Source: Bacillota bacterium
GTDB lineage: Bacteria > Bacillota > Clostridia > Acetivibrionales > DSM-1351
DNA length: 29,202 nt
Direction of reading: 5' to 3'
Assembly: GCA_023398105.1 (NCBI GenBank)
Contig: JAEWST010000095.1
Coordinates: forward strand, 1-29,202
Position numbers and translations under genes: made by a program. Numbering within the stretch: the stretch's first letter is position 1; every line of letters begins with the position of its first letter. The notes beneath the pieces are model-generated. The model was not told the origin of the DNA, ran no database searches, and saw only the letters and a list, made by a program, of their open reading frames with translations. This document shows positions 1-9,300 of the stretch, piece after piece.

Positions 1-1
1 A

Positions 2-133
2 GGTGAAACAGCAGGTAAAACAACAGGTGAAACAGCAGGTGAAACAACAGGTGAAACAACAGGTGAAACAGCAGGTGAAACAACAGGTGAAACAGCAGGT
101 AAAACAACAGGTGAAACAGCAGGTAAAACATCA
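2..133 (+). repeat. 12-bp in-frame tandem repeat (GETA/GETT), at least 11 units
   Basis: Eleven consecutive 12-bp units of the form GGT RAA ACA RCA, the last ending TCA, encode G-E/K-T-A/T. The array runs off the left edge, so its full copy number is unknown. It lies in the reading frame of fibre A. Unit length keeps frame, so slippage would change stalk length without a frameshift. Confidence 0.9.
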
Positions 134-2905
134 GAAAAAACTATAGTTAAAAAAGCAGGTACAATAAAAGGTACAACTACAGTTACACAACCGCTTGAGA
201 TTAAAGATGAGCAAACAGGTGAAATAGTTGAAACAAAGGAAATTATTACAGAAACAAAGATAGACCACAAAATAACTGAGGAATTAGATGAACAAAGTGG
301 CATTTATAATAGTATTACAGAAGGTACAAATACAATTATAACTACAGTTAAATCTAAAAATCAAATTGAGATTAATGAAGGCACAGATGAAACTCAAAGT
401 CCAAGTGAAATTAGTGAAGGAACAGATGAAACTCAGAGTTCAACTGAGGCTAGTGAAGGTACTATCGAAACCGAGAATCAAACTGAAACTGAGCCAGTAT
501 CTAAATCAATTACCGTCAGAATTGAAGAGACCAAAATTGAAAATAATGGTACAACCCAAATTACTACAGTAACTACAGAAGAATCTTCAGATGAAAAAAG
601 AACTACTACTGAAATAAAAACCATAGTCAGAAAAGTAGAGGTAAATTTAGGCATAGTTACAATAACAACTACAGTTAATACAAGTGGTGTAAAATTAGAC
701 AAAATAAATGATATAAAAACTCCAATTGAACTTACAACAGAAACTGTAATAGAAAAAGATTTAGAGGGCGATGCAGGAAACAAAAATTTTGGAACAATAA
801 AATGTACATATTCAAGTCAAATGATTAGGTATATTCAAGAAGTTTCCTGCCTTGATTCAAATGGTGATTCTATCAGAAAGTATTCTGGACCAGGTGGGAA
901 TGAACTTACAATCGGTAAAATGATATTTAAAATGAATAATCAAAATTCGGGAATGCCATTTATTAGAGTTTATGAGGAAGACAAAAAAATTGGTCTTGAA
1001 GTTGATTCACCAAATACTAATTTTACAGGCTCTGTTAGTGTAAAGGGTGATTTGATTATTAAAGGAAAATTGATTGATACTGGCGGAAATTCTTCTGATA
1101 ATGAACTTTCAGTTGCAAGTAGCTATGTTCAAGTTAATAGCAAAACAGAAGGTAAGGATTGGGAAAAAAGAGATGGCGGGTTACAAGTATATCGTGGAGA
1201 ATCTGAAGAAAATCCAGATGCTTGTCTTTTGTGGTCAGAAGATCGAATGAGGTGGCAGGTAGGATACAAGTATACAGATAAGAACGGAATTTCAATAGAC
1301 AAGGATTTCTATGATATAGCATATGGAGATAAATGGGAAAGACTTATAAATCTAAGTATTGTGGATGATTTACATAAGCATTCAAAGCTTTATAACAGTT
1401 CTAATGAAGTAGCTCTAGAAGTTACTAAATCAGGAGATCTGTTGATGAATGGAAACCTCAGTCTGAGTGATAAGACAGTGTGGCTTCGTTCAAATAGTAA
1501 TACAAATCATGGTATAGGTTGGTTTGGAACGGGAAAGACTTTTGCAAATATAGCAGTGGATGGACCAGTATTATTTGGGCTTAATGGAGGAATATTAGGT
1601 ACTACTGAAAATGAACAAAAAGCTGTTATTACATGGAATAGTACTGGAAATGTGGGTATTGGTGTTAAAAACCCTATAGATGATAAATTGGAATTAGGTG
1701 GGACTTTGCGTGTTCTTAGTGATACAAATCCTATCAGGTTTACACCAGTTTGGACAGCACTTAATGATAAGTATATTAAAAATGCAGAAATAAGCAATGA
1801 CACTACTAATTGTAAAGCTCTAGTAATAGTTGGAAATAGCTCAGCAGGAAAGGAAAGAAGAGTTGCAATATGGGATAGGCTAGATGTTAATGGATGTCTT
1901 TATGTAAATGGGGACATGCAGGCGACAAATGCAATAAAACCAAGTTCAGGAAGCGGTAATAATGGAATTATATTTCCTAAAGATCCTGGAGGAGGTTCTG
2001 GAGATAGTGCATGGTTGAAATATTACGCCAATATTGGAGAAGCTTGTAATTTAGAAATTGGAACCTCCAATGACGCTAACGATAACATAGCTTTACTACC
2101 ATCGGGAAATGTAGGAATTGGAACACTAACTCCTGCTGATAAACTAGATGTAAATGGCAATATGAGAGTTTTGAGTGGCACTAATCCAATACGTTTTACC
2201 TCTGATTGGGATGGGGCTACCAGCTTAATAAGTAATCAAGCTGAAATATGTAATGATGTTACAAGGTACAAGTCTTTAATTTTAGTTGGAAATAAATCAA
2301 GTGGTAGAAGAAAAGTGTCTGTGTGGGATGATTTAGATGTAAATGGTTCACTTACATTAAAGGGAGATTTGAAAACTGTATGTGCAATTGTGCCAAGTGC
2401 AGGCAATGGAATAAATAACGGAATATCCTTTCCGAGAGAATATAACGGCGATAAAGGTGATGCTGCTTGGATTAGATATTATTCAGATCCAAGGCGAGGC
2501 GGCAGAGAAAATATGACGCTTGAAATAGGTATTGGAAATGACCCTGGAGACGGAAGATATTACGGTGGTGGAGACCGTATTCGTCTATATGCAAGCGGTG
2601 GAGTATATGTAGATGGTTATTTTTATTACAGTTCCTCCCGGGAACTAAAGGAGAATATTACAGAATTATCTACCGATAAGGCAAAGAGAATACTGAATGG
2701 ACTAAACCCAGTTACATTTAATTTTAAAGGAGATACACAAAAAACAACACTAGGCTTTATATCGGAAGAAGTTCCAGAAGAAGTTGCAGCAGTTGACCAA
2801 AAAGCCATAAGCCCTGTGGAAATAGTTGCTGTTCTTACAAGTGTTGTGAAGGAACAAAGAAAAGTAATATCAGAACTGAAGGAGCAAGTTGAAGCAATGT
2901 CATAA
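2..2905 (+). CDS. Fibre A: tail-fibre-like protein with C-terminal S74 chaperone, 5' end outside window
   Basis: The frame is open from base 2 to the stop at 2905, so only the C-terminal ~967 residues are visible; the Met at 821 is not a convincing start. It begins with eleven GET(A/T)-type tetrapeptide repeats, then a Thr/Glu-rich, probably disordered stalk to about base 780. Beta modules follow: one GGLQVYRG...LLWSED...W unit, an HKH motif near base 1372, and two copies of a roughly 140-residue unit (NPIRFT, EI.ND, LDVNG, PGGGSGD or its variant, AW.(K/R)YY). The end, from SSRELKENI near base 2633 through GFISEEV, matches the peptidase_S74 intramolecular chaperone of endosialidase, which in known family members folds a trimeric fibre and cleaves itself off just before a Ser. 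A coiled-coil tail follows. Receptor-binding or surface fibre is inferred; the upstream cluster is not visible. Confidence 0.8.
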   Translation, partial: GETAGKTTGETAGETTGETTGETAGETTGETAGKTTGETAGKTSEKTIVKKAGTIKGTTTVTQPLEIKDEQTGEIVETKEIITETKIDHKITEELDEQSGIYNSITEGTNTIITTVKSKNQIEINEGTDETQSPSEISEGTDETQSSTEASEGTIETENQTETEPVSKSITVRIEETKIENNGTTQITTVTTEESSDEKRTTTEIKTIVRKVEVNLGIVTITTTVNTSGVKLDKINDIKTPIELTTETVIEKDLEGDAGNKNFGTIKCTYSSQMIRYIQEVSCLDSNGDSIRKYSGPGGNELTIGKMIFKMNNQNSGMPFIRVYEEDKKIGLEVDSPNTNFTGSVSVKGDLIIKGKLIDTGGNSSDNELSVASSYVQVNSKTEGKDWEKRDGGLQVYRGESEENPDACLLWSEDRMRWQVGYKYTDKNGISIDKDFYDIAYGDKWERLINLSIVDDLHKHSKLYNSSNEVALEVTKSGDLLMNGNLSLSDKTVWLRSNSNTNHGIGWFGTGKTFANIAVDGPVLFGLNGGILGTTENEQKAVITWNSTGNVGIGVKNPIDDKLELGGTLRVLSDTNPIRFTPVWTALNDKYIKNAEISNDTTNCKALVIVGNSSAGKERRVAIWDRLDVNGCLYVNGDMQATNAIKPSSGSGNNGIIFPKDPGGGSGDSAWLKYYANIGEACNLEIGTSNDANDNIALLPSGNVGIGTLTPADKLDVNGNMRVLSGTNPIRFTSDWDGATSLISNQAEICNDVTRYKSLILVGNKSSGRRKVSVWDDLDVNGSLTLKGDLKTVCAIVPSAGNGINNGISFPREYNGDKGDAAWIRYYSDPRRGGRENMTLEIGIGNDPGDGRYYGGGDRIRLYASGGVYVDGYFYYSSSRELKENITELSTDKAKRILNGLNPVTFNFKGDTQKTTLGFISEEVPEEVAAVDQKAISPVEIVAVLTSVVKEQRKVISELKEQVEAMS

Positions 2906-2944
2906 AAAATCAAAAGGAAAATTCAACTTTAAGCAAGTGATTGT

Positions 2945-2999
2945 ACACCTTGCAATGAAGGGAAGCGGAGAGTTATAAGACCTTGAATTTTCAAGGTGT
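2945..2999 (+). promoter_or_regulatory. Inverted repeat between fibre A and coil 1
   Basis: ACACCTTG at 2945-2952 is complementary to CAAGGTGT at 2992-2999, and the inner CCTTGAATTTTCAAGG (2981-2996) is self-complementary. The two pairings are mutually exclusive. No T-run follows, so it could be an attenuator, a processing hairpin or chance. Confidence 0.35.
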
Positions 3000-3043
3000 A
3001 ACAATCAATTATTCACAATTATTTAAAATAGGAGGATTTAATA

Positions 3044-3235
3044 ATGAAAGAACAAATAGAAGCACGTATTAATGAACTTAAAGGACAGTTAGAGGAAGGA
3101 AATAAAATGATTGCTGATTTAGAAGTAAAACGTACAAATTTAATGTACACACTTCTTAGAATAAACGGAGCTATACAGGTTCTTGAGGAACTTATTCAAA
3201 AGCAAGCAGAAACAGAGCTACCTAACGAAGCATAA
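3044..3235 (+). CDS. Coil 1: 63-residue coiled-coil protein between fibres A and B
   Basis: ATG at 3044 has a clear ribosome binding site (AGGAGG at 3030-3035). The protein is a charged helix: it opens MKEQIEARINELK, has Leu/Ile at heptad-like spacing, and ends in an acidic tail. There is no signal peptide or membrane segment. It is closely related to the 60-residue protein at 6124, sharing MKEQIEARINELK, EEGNKM and a GAIQ.LEEL segment. Both sit immediately upstream of a large fibre gene. A fibre-assembly partner, trimeriser or adaptor is a reasonable inference. I do not recognise a named family. Confidence 0.8.
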   Translation: MKEQIEARINELKGQLEEGNKMIADLEVKRTNLMYTLLRINGAIQVLEELIQKQAETELPNEA

Positions 3236-3376
3236 AGTATGCTGACTACTGTTTGTATGAAAATTAGTATCACAAGAGTCAATTATTTAGGATTGTGCTG
3301 GGAAAAAGCTATCAACCAAAATTGACTTTTACTGTTATGAATTAGCAGTATTTTGAGTATTCGGAGGAAGAGGCAA

Positions 3377-6091
3377 ATGGGAAATGAAATTAAGAGAATG
3401 AATTATTTAGACGGTCTCTTGCTAAAATCAGAAGACTACAATTTGGATAAAGAGTATCAAAGAAGACTTCTTGGTTTACACAATCGTTATCTCCATTCTC
3501 CTGGAATTACCGAAGGGTTAGAGGTGAAACCAGTTGTTGGAAGCAATATGGGGGTCTATGTTACAGAAGGGGCTGCACTTGATAGCACGGACAAGGGGTT
3601 GGATGGAACAAATATAGAAGAAAGCACAAGCAGACAGATTGTAATATATGAGGGTCATCCTGACAATCCCTTAGACCTTTCTGAATATACTGCAGGTGAG
3701 GATATATATATTTATATTACCTACCTTGAGAATAATGCAGACTGGGATAGTGAAAAGGGTCAAGGACAAGAAATCCATATTTGGGAGCTTGGAAAGATTA
3801 ACCATAGTATAAAGAAGCCAGAAGACACACAAAAAAATATTCTGTTAGCGAGAGTAAGGCCCAAAGAAATTATTGATAGTGAAGGTAATAAAGAGACTGT
3901 AATTGATAATCAATGTATTTACTATATTGATGTTGATGGGACACAGCTACGACAAATGGCAGGCTCTCAGTCTAGGATACTTGGAATGAATAAGATTAAT
4001 TTTAAATTGGGAGAAGATGACTCTGTTGTACCAGCAATAAATACTTCAAAGGTGGTAGCAGAAAATTCTGCTGAAGAGTTAGTTTTGGATATTGATTCTA
4101 AGTTTTCAAGTTTTACTGGAATAGTAAATACACAAAAGGATTTTAGCTTTGAAGGAGTGTTAATTTGCCTCAACAAAGATGGAAGTATAAATGATGAAAT
4201 GAAATTGGATAATAGTTTTTTAGAGTTAAATAAATTTGAGAAAGAATCAATTCCAAAAGATTTTAAACTAAAAAATGGAGGCATTGATGTTTGTAGAGGA
4301 GGGGCAGGAGTTGCACCTGATGCCAGAATAACATGGTCTGAAAAAGAGAAAGTCTGGAAGGCTGGATTTGAAAATAGTCTTGGTACAATACTTTACGGTC
4401 CTGAATGTGAAGAGCTTATCAGCAATGTTTTTAATTGTGATAAAATGCACAAGCACAGCAGTTTATCTTCCCCCAAAAGGAAGTTGGTAGCTGTTAACTC
4501 AGACGGGTCATTATCATCCTATGCTAATTTGCTAATTAATAGTAAAAGAATAATATTTTCTTCAAATAGTAAAGAATCAGAATTGGCATGGAATAACATT
4601 AATGCACCCTTTGCACAAATTTCTATAGATGGACCATTATTTGTTGGGGATAGCTCAGGGGCGTTGGGGACAACTTCAGGGGGTGAAAAAATCGCCCTTT
4701 CCTGGAACTGTAAAGGAAAATTTGGAAAAGTAGGTATAGGATCAATTAATCTTAGTCGTACAGATGATGACCTCGATATAGCGGGTAGCTTTAGAGTGCT
4801 AGCAGATACAAATCCTATTAGAATAACATCATCATGGACTGCTTTTCCAGATAAAACTAAAAATCAGGCAGAAATATGCAATGACACTACATATCATAAA
4901 GCTCTGATGATAGTTGGAAACCAATCTGCTGGACAGGGGAGAAAGGTTGCAATATGGGACAGGTTGGATGTATCAGGTTTATTGTATGTTAACGGAAGTA
5001 TGGAAATGTCAAAAGTTCTCAATTTAACTGCAGGCACTGAAAACAATGGAATAATTTTCCCTTATGATCCAGGAGGAGGCTCAGGAGATAGAGCATGGAT
5101 TAAATACTATCCAAAAGCTAAAGATATTGAAGCCTGTACACTTGAAATAGGAACATCCAATGACAGAGATGACAATATCGTCTTTAATGCTTCTGGAGGA
5201 GTTGGGATAGGAACCAAAGCACCTAAAGAAAAATTTGATGCTATTGGTAAAGTACGTATATTGGGAGAAAAAAATCCTTTGCGTTTCACAGATAATTGGA
5301 GCTCCTTTACCTTTAGCTCACCAAATAATTCAGAAATCAGCAATGATATTGTTAACTACAAATCATTAATGATTGCTGGAAATAGGTCAGGTGGAAATCA
5401 AAGAAAAGTAAAGGTATATGATGATTTGAATGTTAACGGTACATTAGAAGTAAAAAGTAATTTACAAATAAAAGGTGCAATAATACCTGGTATCGGAAAT
5501 TGTCCGGTTAAGGGAATTATGTTTCCAAAGAATCCAGGAGGTGGAAGCGGAGATGAAGCTTGGATAAGGTATTATTCTGATACAATCCGTGGCGGCGGTG
5601 GAAATATGACTCTTGAGATAGGAATAGCTAATGATTCTAATATAGAGACTAGATTGATAAGTGAATGGATTTCAACCTGCCCATATGGAGTTACAAACGG
5701 ATGCGGATATTGGAATCATTATTATCGTACCTTTGTGGGAAATGGCGGAGATAGACTGCGTTTACATGCCAGTGGAGGAGTTTTTGTTGATGGTAATTTT
5801 TACATAACATCTTCAAGAGAATACAAAGAGAATATTACTAAACTTAGCAAATCAAAAGCAACAGAGGCATTTAATTCACTTGAGCCAGTTGAATACAATT
5901 TTAAGGGCGATTCACAAGTCACGTTAGGCTTTATTGCAGAAGAAATATCAAATAGTCTGACTGCATTTGACAAGAAGGCAATTGATCCAATGGAAATTAT
6001 TGCTGTTTTGGTTGGAGAAGTAAAATCTCAGGAGAATGAATTAAAATCATTGCAGAAAAAGATAAGTTCATTGAAACGAAGACAAAATTAA
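3377..6091 (+). CDS. Fibre B: 904-residue fibre with injection-system-like N-terminus and S74 chaperone
   Basis: ATG at 3377 is chosen because GGAGGAAGAGG lies just upstream and the resulting N-terminus (MGNEIKRMNYLDGLLL) aligns with fibre C; an upstream in-frame start adds 8 residues. The first ~45 residues (RMNYLDGLLLKSEDYNLDKE, then LHNRYLHS.GI.EGLEV) resemble the start of proteins I associate with contractile-injection and tail clusters. The centre carries one GGIDVCRG...W unit, an HKH motif, and two tandem copies of the NPIR/PGGGSGD unit also found in fibre A. Before the chaperone there is an insertion with two Cys (around bases 5640-5730) that fibre A lacks. The end (SSREYKENI...GFIAEEI...) is an S74 domain plus coiled coil. 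Adsorption or surface fibre is inferred. Confidence 0.85.
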   Translation: MGNEIKRMNYLDGLLLKSEDYNLDKEYQRRLLGLHNRYLHSPGITEGLEVKPVVGSNMGVYVTEGAALDSTDKGLDGTNIEESTSRQIVIYEGHPDNPLDLSEYTAGEDIYIYITYLENNADWDSEKGQGQEIHIWELGKINHSIKKPEDTQKNILLARVRPKEIIDSEGNKETVIDNQCIYYIDVDGTQLRQMAGSQSRILGMNKINFKLGEDDSVVPAINTSKVVAENSAEELVLDIDSKFSSFTGIVNTQKDFSFEGVLICLNKDGSINDEMKLDNSFLELNKFEKESIPKDFKLKNGGIDVCRGGAGVAPDARITWSEKEKVWKAGFENSLGTILYGPECEELISNVFNCDKMHKHSSLSSPKRKLVAVNSDGSLSSYANLLINSKRIIFSSNSKESELAWNNINAPFAQISIDGPLFVGDSSGALGTTSGGEKIALSWNCKGKFGKVGIGSINLSRTDDDLDIAGSFRVLADTNPIRITSSWTAFPDKTKNQAEICNDTTYHKALMIVGNQSAGQGRKVAIWDRLDVSGLLYVNGSMEMSKVLNLTAGTENNGIIFPYDPGGGSGDRAWIKYYPKAKDIEACTLEIGTSNDRDDNIVFNASGGVGIGTKAPKEKFDAIGKVRILGEKNPLRFTDNWSSFTFSSPNNSEISNDIVNYKSLMIAGNRSGGNQRKVKVYDDLNVNGTLEVKSNLQIKGAIIPGIGNCPVKGIMFPKNPGGGSGDEAWIRYYSDTIRGGGGNMTLEIGIANDSNIETRLISEWISTCPYGVTNGCGYWNHYYRTFVGNGGDRLRLHASGGVFVDGNFYITSSREYKENITKLSKSKATEAFNSLEPVEYNFKGDSQVTLGFIAEEISNSLTAFDKKAIDPMEIIAVLVGEVKSQENELKSLQKKISSLKRRQN

Positions 6092-6123
6092 AATAAAAAC
6101 AAATTATATAGGAGGATTAGAAA

Positions 6124-6306
6124 ATGAAAGAACAAATTGAGGCACGTATTAATGAGTTAAAACTGGAGTTTGAAGAAGGAAACAAAATGTTAGAGGAGCT
6201 TGATATGAAACGTGCAGGCTTAGAACAAACGATACTACGAATTAGTGGAGCTATACAAGCTTTAGAGGAATTAATGCCAAAAGAAAATGAGACTGAGAAT
6301 ACTTAG
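6124..6306 (+). CDS. Coil 2: 60-residue coiled-coil protein between fibres B and C
   Basis: The start at 6124 follows AGGAGG at 6110-6115. The protein is a paralogue of coil 1 (same first 13 residues, same EEGNKM and GAIQALEEL segments) and is predicted to be one long charged helix with an acidic end. It is the penultimate gene of the array, 47 bp before fibre C. The coil-then-fibre order is repeated exactly, suggesting the pair was duplicated as a unit. Function is not known; a dedicated assembly or attachment partner is inferred from position only. Confidence 0.8.
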   Translation: MKEQIEARINELKLEFEEGNKMLEELDMKRAGLEQTILRISGAIQALEELMPKENETENT

Positions 6307-6353
6307 TATAAATGTGCATTAACACAAATTTGAGAATACGGAGGATAGGTAAA

Positions 6354-9300
6354 ATGTCAAATGAAACCAAGAGGATGAATTATTTCAATGGACTATTGCT
6401 GAAAGAAGAAGACCTGACTCTTGATCAAAATTATCACATACATCATCAGCGTCTACATAATGGAGCATTCCATGAATGGGGGATTGTAGAGGGTTTGGAT
6501 ATAGAAGAGGTTCCAAAGCTTGCAAGCATAATAGTCAAGCAAGGACTTGCAATCAATAAAGTAATTGATCCAAATACAAACATGATGATTGGTCAGGAAA
6601 TTTGGATATCTGAAGAACATGGTAAAGAGCCAATAGACTTATCGGGTTATGAAGTAGGTGAAAATATTTTTATTTCTGTCAAATATAAAGAAGATTTAGT
6701 TGATATAGATAGCAGAAAGGGCGGAAATGTTGAAATACATAAAAGGGAAATTGGTGAAATTAATCATTCCAATAAGATACCTGAAAATCCACAAGAAAAC
6801 ATTATAATTGCTTGTGTACAGTTAAAAGATGATAGTGAGGGTAACAAGATAGTAGATACAGAGAGTATTAAGTACGATTACATTGTGTATGAAAATAGTC
6901 AAAAGGTTACAATTCGCACTTATGCTGTTACTGATGGAAATATGAAGGAGTTTGGACAAATAAGAATTGGAAACAAAGATAGGATTAATTTACCTCATAT
7001 TGACGGAAAGATTGAGAATAATAAAGATGGATTAGAGATTAATTCACCATTTGCTAATTTTACAGGAAAAGTTACAAGCGATGGATTATCAACAACGGGA
7101 GAAGCAGTTGTAAATGGAACTTTGTCAGTAAATGCAAATAACAAAAAGGCATTACAAGTAAGTTCTGAAGGTAATGTGATGATTGGAACAAATGCTGCAG
7201 TATCGGGGACTCTTTCTGCAACAGGAGGAATGATTGTAACTGGAGGCAGTACTAAGATTGAGACACCTGAAGTTTCTTTTAAAGGAAATATGCTCAACAT
7301 TAACAGTAATGCTGATGTGATACATGATAATAGTGGTGTATCTGTTTATAGAGGAAAAGATGACAATGATGTATTGAAGCCTCAGGCAATGCTTGTATGG
7401 GATGAGAAGGAGAGTGTCTGGAAAGCGGGTACAGAGTCAAGAGATAAGGATTCAACGACTGGAACTACTGAAACTACTGAAACTACTGGTTTGTATAAGC
7501 TCTTATATGGTAGTGATTGGGAGGCAATGAAGAGTGGAGCAATTGCTGATACCTATCATAAGCATAATGTTATTTATGACCCAAGTGGAACGAATAAATG
7601 TTTAGAAGTAAACTTAGAATCACAGGTTGTTATTCCCAAGTCTGTTATTGTGACGGGTAGTGTTAAGACTGGAAGTGGAATTGAAACAGCAAATAAAACA
7701 ATAGAGGGTGTTGATGAACCTGTATCTAGGTTGTTTTGGAATAGAGAACCAACTGAAGCTGCTGAAATTGGACAATGGCAAATAACTGATAATGCAGGTA
7801 AAACATATGATTTAGCATATGGAAGTGATTGGAAAGATTTGTCTAAACATAATAATGCTGACTTACTTCATCACCATGCAGTAATGTGTGCAAAAGATGG
7901 AAATGTAACTTTAAATACAAATGAAGCTGGAAATATTGAGGTAAGTAATGATCTTACCGTCAAAAAGAACCTTATAGTAGACGGAAACATTAATATAAAA
8001 GGTGAAGGCCTACAGAGCATAAAAATGGAGCAGGTAGTTACAGAAAAGACTATTATTGTAAATAAACCTGAGGATGGTAAAGAACTAGCAGCAGAAGGTG
8101 GACTGGAAGTTTTCCGTGGAGATGGACTGGAAAATGCTAAGCTAATATGGGATGAAGGAAGCAAAAAGTGGAAGCTAGGAACAGGAGATGTTCTCACAGA
8201 ATTACCTAGTGGCGATAAATGGGAACGACTTACAGGAGGAGGAGTTGCTGACAACTTACATAGTCACAGAGCTCTCTATTCTGAAGATGGCGTGTCAGTA
8301 ATTTCTATTGATAGAAATAAGAATGTAAAAATAGATGGAAATATTTCTGCGAGCAATGGACTTTCAGTAGCTAACGATGCTCAAATTAAGGGTGCATTGA
8401 CAGTAGATGGTTCGGTAATCCTTAATGGAGATATAACTGTAATTGGTAAGGAAACTATAATTGACAAAGAAATTGTAAAAGTGAATAACAGCTCTATTTT
8501 AGTTAATCAGTATAAGAGCCAATCAACTCCTATAGAAAATGAAGGTGGACTAGAAGTATATCGCGGAGGTAACGTTCCAAATGCAAGACTTGTATGGAAT
8601 GAGATCGAAAAGCTATGGAAGATTGGTATAGGTGAGGATCTTAAAACCTTTCCCTGCGGAGAGGTATGGGATACTTTAACAGAAAATTATTTGGCGGATG
8701 GAATGCATAAGCACAGTATACTGTATGATACAAAGGGCTATTCTGCTATTTCCATAAATCAAAACGGTAATGTGGATATAAATAATGATGCATATGTAAA
8801 TGGTGCACTTTTAGTAGACGGTGCATTGAAAGTAAATGGAAAACTCATTGTTGATGGCGTAACAGAATATGTGAATAAGAATACCATTACAACTAATGAA
8901 TCTATTATAAGTCTAAATAATAACACAGACATAATAACAGATAAAGGCGGTATTGAAATTTCCCGTGGAGACAAACCAAAGGCACGTTTTATTTGGGATG
9001 AAAATTCAAAGGTATGGAAAGTAGGTATTGGAGAAAATCTAAGAGAAATTAATCCTGTACAGCTTTACAATGATAGAGGCGATACATTGGCACTAAGTGT
9101 CCGTACTTCTGGAAATGTTGATGTGGCACATGACTTGCTGGTAGGGCAGGATCTCACAATTATGGGAGCACTGGACGTAAGAGGACCGTTAACAAGAATT
9201 GATAGCTCAAATATTGAGATTTTAAGTAATAATATTACTCTTAACAGATTCGATGAAGGAACATTGGCTGAATATTCTGAAGATAGTGGTATTACTGTTT

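Noticed and set aside
2..133. Short regular repeats suggestive of CRISPR
   Set aside because: Units are contiguous without spacers and stay in the coding frame.
478..783. 101-codon minus-strand ORF rich in Val/Ser/Thr
   Set aside because: It is the antisense of the Thr/Glu-rich stalk of fibre A; no ribosome site and biased composition explain its openness.
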